Source of the DNA: Chloroflexota bacterium
Lineage (GTDB): Bacteria; Chloroflexota; Limnocylindria; Limnocylindrales; CSP1-4
Direction of reading: 5' to 3'
DNA length: 8,832 nucleotides
Assembly (NCBI GenBank): GCA_013694835.1
Contig: JACDBP010000178.1
Span: forward strand, 1 to 8,832
Shown here piece by piece: positions 1 through 6,397 of this stretch (the first letter of the stretch is position 1; each line of letters starts with the position of its first letter). Made by a program: the position numbers and the translations under genes. Under the pieces are notes generated by a model. That model made no database searches. It was given only the letters and a program-made list of their open reading frames with translations, and was not told the DNA's origin.

Positions 1-17
1 GAGGAGATGAGGCGCGC

Positions 18-884
18 ATGCCCGCGCCTGACCGCGCCGTGCCGGGAGTCGCCAAGGCGGGAACACCCGCCTCAGGCCCGCCGCGGCCGGGCTTGCGCGA
101 ACAGATCGGCAACACGAAGCGCGCCGGGACAGGCCTGGTCAAGGCGCACATCGACCTCGCGAAGGCCGAGTTCGGCGAGATCCTTTCGCTCGTCAAGACG
201 CTCGGGGTGCTTGCTGGTGTCGCTCTTGGGATTGCGCTGTTCACGGGCAACCTCGTGTACGTCGGTACGTGGCTCTTCCTCGGCGAGTGGCTCTTCGGCT
301 CCCTCGGCTGGGGCGTGCTGCACGGCCTGTTGTTCGGCACCGGGATCCTGGTGATGCTTGGGCTGCTGATCGTCGGCGTCGGCGCCGGACGGGCCGTGAC
401 GGCGTTCCTGGTCAGCGCGCTCGCCGGGGTGCTGGTCGGGCTGTTGCTGGGCTCGAACATCCTTCCGAATACCGTCGATACGCTGCTCGCCGGCACGTCG
501 CTGGCCATCGGGTTCGACCCCGGTGTCCTCGCGGTGGCCGGCGTCGTGGCTCTGGTCCTGGGCGTGGTCGGGTTGATCCTGGGCGCCAGGGCTGGTGGCC
601 CCCGCGCGGCGATCGCCGGCCTTGTCGGCGGAGTCATCGTCGGGTTCGTGGTCGGCCTCATCGTCGGCGGGCGCTACGACTGGCGCGTGGCCGCCGCCAT
701 CGGAGTGACCGTGGCGCTCCTGCTGTGGTCGGTCCTGCAGTTCGTGTTCGGCAGGAGCCAGATCGACCTGGAGAAGCGCTTCGCCGCGCTGAAGCCGACC
801 GAAACGATCGAGACCGCCAAAGAGACGAAGGAATGGTTGGGACAGCAATGGGCGAATCGACGAAGCAAGCTCGGCAGGCGGTAG
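18..884 (+). CDS. Holin-family-like multi-pass membrane protein
   Basis: The 288-residue product starts at ATG 18, with GAGG at 9-12 five bases upstream as ribosome binding site. Residues 1-40 are polar, rich in Pro, Gly and basic residues. Residues 41-60 form an amphipathic stretch (HIDLAKAEFGEILSLVK), followed by hydrophobic segments near 62-80, 81-100, 102-123, 127-145, 169-190, 197-217 and 224-245. The tail (246-288) is charged and ends in RRSKLGRR. An amphipathic 'LAKAE' helix leading into paired membrane helices resembles the phage_holin_3_6 family (PF07332), which is widespread in GC-rich bacteria and usually unrelated to phage lysis. This protein is longer, because Gly/Val-rich helices follow the holin-like part. 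It overlaps the next gene by 37 bases, so the two are probably co-transcribed. The cellular role is unknown and the family call is by eye. A general small-residue-rich membrane protein is the alternative. Confidence 0.75.
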   Translation: MPAPDRAVPGVAKAGTPASGPPRPGLREQIGNTKRAGTGLVKAHIDLAKAEFGEILSLVKTLGVLAGVALGIALFTGNLVYVGTWLFLGEWLFGSLGWGVLHGLLFGTGILVMLGLLIVGVGAGRAVTAFLVSALAGVLVGLLLGSNILPNTVDTLLAGTSLAIGFDPGVLAVAGVVALVLGVVGLILGARAGGPRAAIAGLVGGVIVGFVVGLIVGGRYDWRVAAAIGVTVALLLWSVLQFVFGRSQIDLEKRFAALKPTETIETAKETKEWLGQQWANRRSKLGRR

Positions 885-1453
885 TCGCGGCGCGGGCAGC
901 CCTGGCCACCGAGGCCGACGAGCTGACCGCGGCGACCCGCTCCGCCCTCGACATCCCGGCCAAGGTGCGCAAGCACCCGGTCGAGACGGCGGGGTTGGCG
1001 GGCGGCGCCGTGTTCCTGGCCGTGGGCGGTCCAAGACGGCTGCTCAAGGCGGCCGGTAAGGCCGTGCGCCGGGGCAAGGAGCCGCCGCCGAAGACGCTCC
1101 TGCCGAAGGACGTCCAGAAGGTCGTCGACGGCCTGGGCGACGACGGCCGAAAGGTCCAGGAGAGACTCGAGCGGGAGTTCGCCGCGTACCTCGAGAAGCG
1201 CAAGAAGGCCGACACGCCAACCAGCAGCCGGGCAAGCTTCTGGCGCCTCTTCGACGTGATGGCGATCCCGTTGGGGCGCCAGGTCGCCAAGCAGATGGCC
1301 GAGCGCCTGCTCGCCGCCGACCGCGACCGCCCCGCGTCGGTGGGTGAGCCGATGACCGGGACGACCAGCGTCAGCGAGGCTGCCGCCGGGACACGGGCTG
1401 CCGCCGGCACCGGAGCTGCTGCCCTCGCGCGTTCGAGTTCGGCGGACCGCTAG
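848..1453 (+). CDS. Hypothetical charged protein, partner of the holin-like gene
   Basis: I do not recognise a named family with confidence. The product has 201 residues if translation begins at ATG 848, where GGGA at 839-842 sits five bases upstream. An in-frame ATG at 833 would add five residues and cannot be excluded. Residues 1-40 look like an Ala/Glu-rich helix. The stretch KHPVETAGLAGGAVFLAVGG (about 42-61) is a short, weakly hydrophobic segment, followed by a basic patch (63-78). Residues 85-122 are strongly charged and probably helical or coiled coil. A second conserved-looking block lies at 130-160 (FWRLFDVMAIPLGRQVAKQM). The last 40 residues are low-complexity Ala/Gly/Thr/Ser. The layout 'helix, KHPVETA, short glycine-rich hydrophobic patch' recalls DUF3618-type proteins often encoded beside holin-family membrane proteins. 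The 37-base overlap with the upstream gene suggests translational coupling and a joint function at the membrane, which is inference. Confidence 0.72.
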   Translation: MGESTKQARQAVVAARAALATEADELTAATRSALDIPAKVRKHPVETAGLAGGAVFLAVGGPRRLLKAAGKAVRRGKEPPPKTLLPKDVQKVVDGLGDDGRKVQERLEREFAAYLEKRKKADTPTSSRASFWRLFDVMAIPLGRQVAKQMAERLLAADRDRPASVGEPMTGTTSVSEAAAGTRAAAGTGAAALARSSSADR

Positions 1454-1456
1454 ACT
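1451..1456 (+). promoter_or_regulatory. Candidate -10 box (TAGACT) for tRNA-Leu
   Basis: TAGACT lies seven bases before the first base of the tRNA. Its first three bases are the TAG stop codon of the preceding gene. The same hexamer precedes the divergent FAD gene at 2987-2982 on the minus strand. No TTGACA-like -35 is visible. A start 6-8 bases downstream (A1462 or G1464) would give a tRNA precursor with almost no 5' leader. The call rests on spacing and on recurrence of the motif in this window. Confidence 0.45.
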
Positions 1457-1463
1457 CCGGCAC

Positions 1464-1551
1464 GGGCGAGTGGCGAAATGGCAGACGCGCCGGCCTTAGG
1501 AGCCGGTGCCGCGTAAGCGGCGTGTCAGTTCGAATCTGACCTCGCCTACCA
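1464..1551 (+). tRNA. tRNA-Leu (anticodon UAG)
   Basis: The full type II cloverleaf can be drawn. The acceptor stem is 1464-1470 (GGGCGAG) with 1541-1547 (CTCGCCT), including a G-U wobble at position 1-72. The D stem is 1473-1475/1486-1488, with the GG pair in the loop. The anticodon stem is 1490-1494/1502-1506 (CCGGC/GCCGG) around loop CTTAGGA, with anticodon TAG at 1497-1499. The long variable arm is 1508-1512/1517-1521 (GCCGC/GCGGC) with a GTAA loop. The T arm is 1524-1528/1536-1540 with loop TTCGAAT. The discriminator is A1548 and CCA is encoded (1549-1551). The long variable arm and A73 fit leucine identity. It reads CUN codons. It begins ten bases after the preceding stop codon. Nothing resembling an intrinsic terminator is seen in the 29 bases before the convergent FAD gene. 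Confidence 0.96.
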
Positions 1552-1580
1552 GCCTCCCATGGCCGCCGCCTGTCGCCGGA

Positions 1581-2972
1581 TCATTTCAGCAATCTGCCGG
1601 CCAGGGCCACTGCCTGCTCGCGAAGCTCCGGTACCGCGGTGGTCTCCCAGAGCGAACCCTTCCTGACCGGCCCGATGGCGAAGATGATCCTGGATGGGCG
1701 ACCGGCAGCATCGACAAGGGCTCCATCGTCGGCAGTCTCGAGACCGAGATGCAGCGGGTCGGGCGTGGCGAGGCCCGCGGCGAACAGGCCGCGAACGAGC
1801 GGATGCTCGAGCTTGCGGTACTCGGACGTGGGTCCGGTGCAGTTGATGACCCGTCCGACGATGATCGAGCGCGTCGTGCCGCCGCGGAGTGCGAGCTCGA
1901 CCTCGACCGCCGTCTCACCGTCCGCCGCGCGGAACGAGCGCAGCGAGCCTGCGTGGAGGGTCACGCGACCGGCTCTCCGGGCGGCCTCGAAGGTGTCGAG
2001 GATCGGCGGTGGCAGCCGGTGCCGGTGGATCTCCCAGTAGGGCCGGAGGTGCCGCAGGAAGCGGCGCCGCTCGTCGATCGGCATCGAGCGCCAGAGCGAC
2101 TGGAGCTCCGGACGTAACCCGTCGACCACGATCCGCCAGTCGCAACCGCGCGCCTCGGCGTCGCGGGCGGCAGCTCTGAGCCATCGAACCAGCGGCCGGA
2201 GCCCGCCTGCGGGAGGGGCAGGGACCGGGGCAGTGCAGCCGGCGGCCGGTGCGCGGTGGACATGCGGGATCAGCCCACGCCGCGAGAGCACGTGGATGGC
2301 GCCACCGTGTCCCCGCGCGGCGAGCGTTGCGATCAGATCGAACATCGTGAGCCCCGTGCCGATGAGCAGCACCGGCGTCTCAGGCGCGAGATCCACCAGC
2401 GCGGCCGGGGACCACGGCGAGCCGACATACCGCCGATCCCTGTAGAACCATCGGTCGGTGACCGGCGGGTCGCTCGGCGGGAAGTTGCCGAGTGCGAGCA
2501 CGATCCGGTCCGCCTCGATCGCCGCGCCGGATGCGAGCCGGACGGTGCCACCGCTCCCGCTGCCGGACCCTTCCACCGCCAGTGCCTCATCGGCGACCGA
2601 GTCCAGCTCGCCGTGAGGCAGGGCATCGGTCGCGGCGTCGGTGAGCTGCTGGGCCAGGTACTCGCCGTACAGCGTGCGCCGGGCGAAGGTCTCCGGGCCG
2701 GCGTCTGGATCGCGTTGGCGAAGCCACTCGAGGAAGTGCCCAGGTTCGTCGGGGTAGGCACTCATGCCCCGGGCCGGCACGTTGAGCACCACCGGAGCGT
2801 CCGTCGCTGCGTAGGCGACACCGCGGCCCCAGTCCCCCGACCGCTCGATCAGGACGACCCGCAGCGGCCGCCCGGCGCTGGCGCTGCGGAGCAGCTGCAC
2901 GGCCGTCATCGTCCCGGAGAAACCGGCACCGATCACCGCTACGGTCGGCGCGGGCGGCCGTTGGGACGTCAT
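1581..2972 (-). CDS. FAD/NAD(P)-binding protein (NAD_binding_9 / COG4529-like)
   Basis: This 463-residue flavoprotein-type enzyme begins with a Rossmann dinucleotide fold: VAVIGAGFSG at 11-20 carries the GxGxxG FAD motif, and the second strand ends with ERSGDWGRGVAY (43-54). NVPARGMSAYPDEPGHFLEW (64-83) is typical of the PF13454 family of uncharacterised FAD-NAD(P)-binding proteins. A second nucleotide-binding segment, VLLIGTGLTMFD (201-212), probably binds NAD(P)H. VINCTG and the C-terminal SLWETTAVPELR block complete the family pattern. The length is normal. The substrate is unknown; relatives are often mislabelled as hydroxyacylglutathione hydrolase or oxidoreductase. Translation starts at ATG 2972 on the minus strand. 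There is no Shine-Dalgarno sequence, but TAGACT sits nine bases upstream, suggesting a leaderless message. The gene is divergent from the serpin (100 bases) and convergent with tRNA-Leu. Confidence 0.9.
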   Translation of the reverse strand: MTSQRPPAPTVAVIGAGFSGTMTAVQLLRSASAGRPLRVVLIERSGDWGRGVAYAATDAPVVLNVPARGMSAYPDEPGHFLEWLRQRDPDAGPETFARRTLYGEYLAQQLTDAATDALPHGELDSVADEALAVEGSGSGSGGTVRLASGAAIEADRIVLALGNFPPSDPPVTDRWFYRDRRYVGSPWSPAALVDLAPETPVLLIGTGLTMFDLIATLAARGHGGAIHVLSRRGLIPHVHRAPAAGCTAPVPAPPAGGLRPLVRWLRAAARDAEARGCDWRIVVDGLRPELQSLWRSMPIDERRRFLRHLRPYWEIHRHRLPPPILDTFEAARRAGRVTLHAGSLRSFRAADGETAVEVELALRGGTTRSIIVGRVINCTGPTSEYRKLEHPLVRGLFAAGLATPDPLHLGLETADDGALVDAAGRPSRIIFAIGPVRKGSLWETTAVPELREQAVALAGRLLK

Positions 2973-2981
2973 GAGTTCGCG

Positions 2982-2987
2982 AGTCTA
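2982..2987 (-). promoter_or_regulatory. Candidate -10 box (TAGACT), leaderless start of FAD gene
   Basis: On the minus strand TAGACT runs from 2987 to 2982, with nine bases separating it from the ATG at 2972. A start site 6-10 bases downstream would leave at most a few untranslated bases. No Shine-Dalgarno sequence precedes the ATG, which agrees with leaderless translation. No -35 consensus is visible. Confidence 0.45.
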
Positions 2988-3072
2988 CCGGCGCTCGCGT
3001 CGACCGTCCGCCAGGGAACTGATGCACCACCCTGAGCGTCGCAGGGCGTTCGGCCCGCATCTGGAGACGGCC

Positions 3073-4410
3073 ATGCCCCTTCGACGCCTCGCCATCCTGG
3101 CGCTCGCCGGGCCTATCGCGGTGGGCGGGTGTGCCGGCCCCTCCCCGTATGCCTCGAACGACGCGAGCCCCGCCGCTGTAGCGACCCAGAGCCCGACACG
3201 TGCGCCATCAGCCTTCCCGTCGCCGACCGCGCCGGAGATCCCGGGAGTCGTGCTCCTCGCCGGCGCGCCGCGGGATACCTCGGCCGTCGCCGAGGGAGAT
3301 GTGTCTGCGGTCACCGCCGCCGATATCGACTTCGGCCTTGATCTGCTTCGCCAGCTCGACGGCGAACGGAATGAGCCGAACCTGGCGATCTCGCCGACGA
3401 GCATCGCGACCGTGCTCTCGATGATCGTCGCGGGCGCCCGAGGGCGGACCGCCGGGGAGATGATCGACGTCCTCCACGCGCCGTTCGAGGGCGACCGGCT
3501 CCACCGCGCGAGGAATGGCTACGACCGGATCATCCGCGAGCGGTTTGCCACGGAGGGGGTTGACCTTGCGCTGGCGAACCAGCTATTCGGGCAGCCCGGC
3601 ACGTGCACACCGACGTTCGTCGACACGATGTCGCGCGAGTATGGCGCCCCGTTGGCGACCGTCGACTTCACCGATCCCGAGCCTGCCCGTGCCCTGATCA
3701 ACCGCTGGGTCGCCGACCACACCGGCCGGCGGATCGAGGAGCTGATGCCGAAGGGGAGCATCGACGAGTCGACCGTCCTCGTGCTCGCCAACGCGATGCA
3801 TCTCGACGCCGCGTGGCGCTACGAGCTGGACCCCGAGCTTACGCACCAGGCGCCTTTCGAGCTCCGGGACGGAACGTCGGTCCAGGTCCCGACGATGCAC
3901 TACGACTGGTCACTGCCGCTCGCCCAGGGGGACGGCTGGACCGCCCTGGAGCTGCCGTACAGCGGAGACCAGACCTCGATGGTGCTGCTCGACGCCGACC
4001 TGGATACGTTCCTGCGGAAGCTGGACGCGCGCAGGCTCCGGGAGATCTTCGGGAAGCTGGCGATGAGCGGCATCCACGCCTCGTTCCCCAGGTTCTCCAT
4101 GACGGTCCACAGCAGTCTCAGGAAGCCGTTGGAGGCGCTGGGGATGCGAACGGTGTTCCAGCCGGCCAGCGCGGATCTGGGGCCGATGGGCTGCGGCAAA
4201 CACGTCGGCGTCATCGAGCACGAGGCGTTCATCGAGGTCGACGAGAAGGGCACGGAGGCGGCCGCCGCGACCGGCGCCATGATCCCCGGCTCGCACGGCC
4301 CGACGGTCGCGTTCGCTCGGCCGTTCCTGTTCTTCGTCCGCGACCGTGCCACGGATGCGGTGCTGTTCATGGGCCGCGTGGACGACCCGAGGGAGCTCGC
4401 CAGCGACTGA
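3073..4410 (+). CDS. Serpin-family serine protease inhibitor, lipoprotein
   Basis: The 445-residue protein starts at ATG 3073, with GGAG at 3063-3066 six bases upstream. In-frame codons run back to 2971, but the signal peptide fits only this start. Residues 1-20 are a lipoprotein signal: basic n-region (PLRR), hydrophobic core and lipobox VGGC with Cys20. Residues 21-57 are a Ser/Pro/Ala-rich tether. The serpin fold fills the rest: NLAISPTSIATVLSMIVAGA (103-122), NAMHLDAAW (240-248), VPTMH, LELPYSGD, ASFPRFSM and LEALGMRTVF. The reactive-centre hinge DEKGTEAAAATG (390-401) has P15 Gly, P14 Thr and P12-P9 alanines, as in inhibitory serpins. It is followed by FARPFLFFVRD and the terminal strand. 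Counting from P14 puts P1 near Ser407; the loop is one residue shorter than in alpha-1-antitrypsin, so P1 is uncertain. Cys178 and Cys374 are additional cysteines. It likely traps a serine or cysteine protease by suicide inhibition outside the cytoplasmic membrane; the target is unknown. Confidence 0.95.
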   Translation: MPLRRLAILALAGPIAVGGCAGPSPYASNDASPAAVATQSPTRAPSAFPSPTAPEIPGVVLLAGAPRDTSAVAEGDVSAVTAADIDFGLDLLRQLDGERNEPNLAISPTSIATVLSMIVAGARGRTAGEMIDVLHAPFEGDRLHRARNGYDRIIRERFATEGVDLALANQLFGQPGTCTPTFVDTMSREYGAPLATVDFTDPEPARALINRWVADHTGRRIEELMPKGSIDESTVLVLANAMHLDAAWRYELDPELTHQAPFELRDGTSVQVPTMHYDWSLPLAQGDGWTALELPYSGDQTSMVLLDADLDTFLRKLDARRLREIFGKLAMSGIHASFPRFSMTVHSSLRKPLEALGMRTVFQPASADLGPMGCGKHVGVIEHEAFIEVDEKGTEAAAATGAMIPGSHGPTVAFARPFLFFVRDRATDAVLFMGRVDDPRELASD

Positions 4411-4433
4411 GCCCGCGGAGGGACGGTACCGGC

Positions 4434-4439
4434 TATCTT
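4434..4439 (+). promoter_or_regulatory. Candidate -10 box (TATCTT) for monooxygenase unit
   Basis: TATCTT lies in the 59-base gap after the serpin stop. Seven bases (4440-4446) separate it from the ATG at 4447, so a normal start site would fall at or next to that ATG. No -35 consensus is present. The same spacing is seen at three other units in the window. Confidence 0.42.
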
Positions 4440-4446
4440 GCTCTCG

Positions 4447-4473
4447 ATGAGTAGCGAGTTTCCGGAACGGTGA
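4447..4473 (+). CDS. Putative eight-codon leader ORF (MSSEFPER)
   Basis: An ATG seven bases after the candidate -10 box opens eight sense codons (MSSEFPER) and ends in TGA at 4471-4473. This stop overlaps the GTG start of the monooxygenase (4470-4472) as GTGA. No Shine-Dalgarno sequence precedes either start, except GGAA at 4464-4467, which is too close to the GTG to count. If the transcript is leaderless, the ribosome would translate this peptide and reinitiate on the overlapping GTG. The tig gene has the same arrangement with the same codon number. The alternative is a chance ORF with the GTG used directly. Confidence 0.38.
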   Translation: MSSEFPER

Positions 4474-5678
4474 GGGTCGCGGTCGTCGGATGCGGCACGG
4501 CCGGACCGGTCGCGGCGCTGCTGCTGGCGCGCGACGGCCACGACGTCAGCATGGTCGAGCGCGTCGCGGAACCCAGGGCCGTCGGCGCGGGCATCCTGCT
4601 CCAGCGGCTTGGACAGGAGATCCTTGGCTCGCTCGGCCTGGCCGAGGATCTCCGGCGACGCTCGACCCCGGTCCTCTGGGTGGACGCTCGCACCCGCGAC
4701 GGTCGCCGGGTGATGGACTTCCGCTATGACGACGTGGTGGCGCGATCCCATGGCTGGGGTGTGCACCGGGGCGTGTTGTTCGAGCTGCTGTGGGATGCGG
4801 TGAGTGCGGCTGGCATCCCGATCGAGACGGGCGTCCGGATCGACGGCCTGCGCTCCTCGGCTTCCGGCTGGTGGCTCCGCACTTCGAGCTCAGGAGAGCG
4901 TGGTCCGTTCGACCTGGTGATCGGCGCCGATGGCGCCCGCTCTCGCCTGAGGCGCCTGAGCGGCCTGGCGAGCAAGGATGTCGGCTACCCGTACGGGGCG
5001 CTGTGGGCGGTGGTGGATGACCCGGACGGCCTGGCTGGCGACGCGTTGTTCCAAGGCTATGGCGACACGCGCATCACCCTGGGGGTGCTGCCCACCGGCA
5101 TCGGGAAGGCGTCGATCTTCTGGTCGATCCGCAGCCGCGAGATGGCGCGGACGGTGGCCGCCGGGACCGCCGCATGGGCCGAGGTCGCACGGTCCTACGC
5201 CGGTGATCTGGCGCCGCTCATCGATCGGGTCCCGGAAGGTGATCTGCTTGCGGCGAGGTATCGGGACGTGGTGGTCCGGTCTCCGGTGCTTGCACGAGCT
5301 CACGGCGCGCTGGTCCTGCTGGGCGACGCTGCCCATGCGATGAGCCCGCAGCTGGGACTGGGCGCCAGCCTCGCCCTTGCCGATGCGTGGACGCTGGCAG
5401 CCTGCCTTCGAGCGCGGCCGATGGATCTGTCGCTGGCCCTGCGTGACTACGATCGTGCGCGCCGGGCGCAGATCCGGTACTACCGCTGGTGCTCGCGCCT
5501 GATGACGCCGGTCTTCCAGTCGGACGTGGTGCCGCTCGGCTGGGCGCGCGACCTGCTCGCCCATCCCGTCGCCCGCGTGCCGTGGGTGCGACGGCAGTTC
5601 GTGACGACCCTGATGGGCGTCAGGACCTCGCCGTGGACGACATGGGCGGCCCCGCCCGGCCCGCCGGATCATCGCTAG
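4470..5678 (+). CDS. FAD-dependent monooxygenase (UbiH / PHBH-like)
   Basis: The 402-residue product belongs to the group A flavoprotein monooxygenases (FAD_binding_3, PF01494). The N-terminal Rossmann motif is VAVVGCGTAG (3-12, GxGxxG), with Glu30 ending the second strand to bind the FAD ribose. Arg100 in VHRGVLFELL is the conserved FAD-contact arginine. The DG motif is DLVIGADGARSRLR (148-161), and the GD motif is LLGDAAHAMSPQLGLGAS (283-300), which binds FAD pyrophosphate and ribitol. Such enzymes hydroxylate or epoxidise small, often aromatic, molecules using NAD(P)H and O2; the substrate cannot be read from sequence. GTG 4470 places the glycine motif at the usual distance from the N-terminus, and no better start exists. 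A possible eight-codon ORF overlaps this start (GTGA). The stop lies within a CTAG shared with the convergent gene. No partner biosynthetic genes are nearby. Confidence 0.92.
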   Translation: MRVAVVGCGTAGPVAALLLARDGHDVSMVERVAEPRAVGAGILLQRLGQEILGSLGLAEDLRRRSTPVLWVDARTRDGRRVMDFRYDDVVARSHGWGVHRGVLFELLWDAVSAAGIPIETGVRIDGLRSSASGWWLRTSSSGERGPFDLVIGADGARSRLRRLSGLASKDVGYPYGALWAVVDDPDGLAGDALFQGYGDTRITLGVLPTGIGKASIFWSIRSREMARTVAAGTAAWAEVARSYAGDLAPLIDRVPEGDLLAARYRDVVVRSPVLARAHGALVLLGDAAHAMSPQLGLGASLALADAWTLAACLRARPMDLSLALRDYDRARRAQIRYYRWCSRLMTPVFQSDVVPLGWARDLLAHPVARVPWVRRQFVTTLMGVRTSPWTTWAAPPGPPDHR

Positions 5679-6397
5679 GGGGCCAGCGTCACGCTGCCAT
5701 CGCTGAACCGCCTGACGTCCACGGTGCCCGAAAGCTCCAGGCCCCCGGGCGTGATGGTGACGCTCCTGAGCTGCCACGGGTCGTCGGGCCGCGACTCCAT
5801 GAGGACCACGCTCGAGAGTCCGCCGTCGGGCTCCAGCACCAGCGAGCCGCCACGGACCGTGAGGCTGGCATCGACCGCGACGTCGCCCCGCCGCAACCGC
5901 ACCACGCCATCACCCATGGTCGCCTCGTCGATCCGAACGCCGACGCGTGCGGTCGCTTCGCGGATCACTGCGTTCGCTTCACTCGCATCGAGTCGCCCGT
6001 CCGCTGCCACCGCCTCCGCAGGGCCGTCCAGATCGATCGATGCGATGGTCACGACGGGGCCGTTGTCGACCGGGACCCGCACCCGAAGCAGGGTGCCATC
6101 GATGGCGTCGAACGTCCTATCGAACAGCGCGACGTCCCGTATCGTGACATCGGCATCGCCGACCAGCAGGCCCTGGATGACCAGGTCCTGGCCGCGCACG
6201 TGAAGGGCGTCAGCATGGCCGCCGACCAGCTCAGGCCCGGTTCCCTTCGTCTCGATGGTGACGGAGCCGCCCTGGACGATCCCGGAGCTCTGCAACACGC
6301 CGGTGATCACCGGCCCCGCGGCGTAGGGCACCACGACGAAGACGACCACCGCGGTGCCCACGACGGCGAACAGCAGGAAGGCAAGCAGCGCGCGCAC
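5675..6397 (-). CDS. LmeA/DUF2993-like membrane-anchored protein
   Basis: The 240-residue protein is read from GTG 6397 on the minus strand, with GAGGA 4-5 bases upstream as ribosome binding site. A longer in-frame reading reaches 6514, but it crosses the candidate promoter and is Arg/Gly-rich, so I reject it. Residues 3-28 (RALLAFLLF followed by a Val-rich run) are a signal peptide or signal anchor. The remainder looks like repeated beta strands, e.g. VTIETKGTGPELVGGHADAL, VRGQDLVIQGLLVGDADVTI, RDVALFDRTFDAIDG and VRLRRGDVAVDASLTVRGG. This pattern of alternating strands with 'DVTIRDV...DAIDG' resembles LmeA-type lipid-binding proteins (DUF2993) known from actinobacteria, which act outside the membrane in envelope lipid maintenance. 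The family match is by eye and function is not established. It is convergent with the monooxygenase and divergent from tig. Confidence 0.8.
   Translation of the reverse strand: MRALLAFLLFAVVGTAVVVFVVVPYAAGPVITGVLQSSGIVQGGSVTIETKGTGPELVGGHADALHVRGQDLVIQGLLVGDADVTIRDVALFDRTFDAIDGTLLRVRVPVDNGPVVTIASIDLDGPAEAVAADGRLDASEANAVIREATARVGVRIDEATMGDGVVRLRRGDVAVDASLTVRGGSLVLEPDGGLSSVVLMESRPDDPWQLRSVTITPGGLELSGTVDVRRFSDGSVTLAP

Noticed and set aside
1..10. End of an upstream gene (TGA at 8-10)
   Set aside because: A frame could end there and would fit an operon, but ten bases cannot support a gene call.
269..847. Upstream extension of the second gene's reading frame
   Set aside because: The extension is Arg/Gly-rich out-of-frame translation of the holin-like gene. 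Protein-like composition begins at about 833-848, where start codons and a ribosome binding site occur.
72..1034. Minus-strand open frame of 320 codons opposite the holin-like gene
   Set aside because: It is antisense to a clear membrane protein, rich in Arg, Pro, Asp and His as expected of the reverse of GC-rich coding DNA, and shows no domain.
1552..1580. Possible terminator between tRNA-Leu and the convergent FAD gene
   Set aside because: No stable stem and no T-run on either strand.
1506..2117. Plus-strand open frame starting inside the tRNA
   Set aside because: It begins within tRNA-Leu and runs antisense to the FAD/NAD(P)-binding gene. Composition is arginine-rich with no motif.
2971..3072. 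Longer serpin start (from 2971 or ATG 3022)
   Set aside because: The extra residues are basic and would bury the lipoprotein signal peptide. ATG 3073 has GGAG at good spacing and gives a textbook signal sequence.
4411..4433. Possible terminator after the serpin
   Set aside because: Only the short GGTACC palindrome is present, without a usable stem or T-run.
4890..5777. Minus-strand open frame of 295 codons opposite the monooxygenase
   Set aside because: It is antisense to a gene with all three FAD motifs, Arg/His/Gln-rich, and crosses the end of the next gene.
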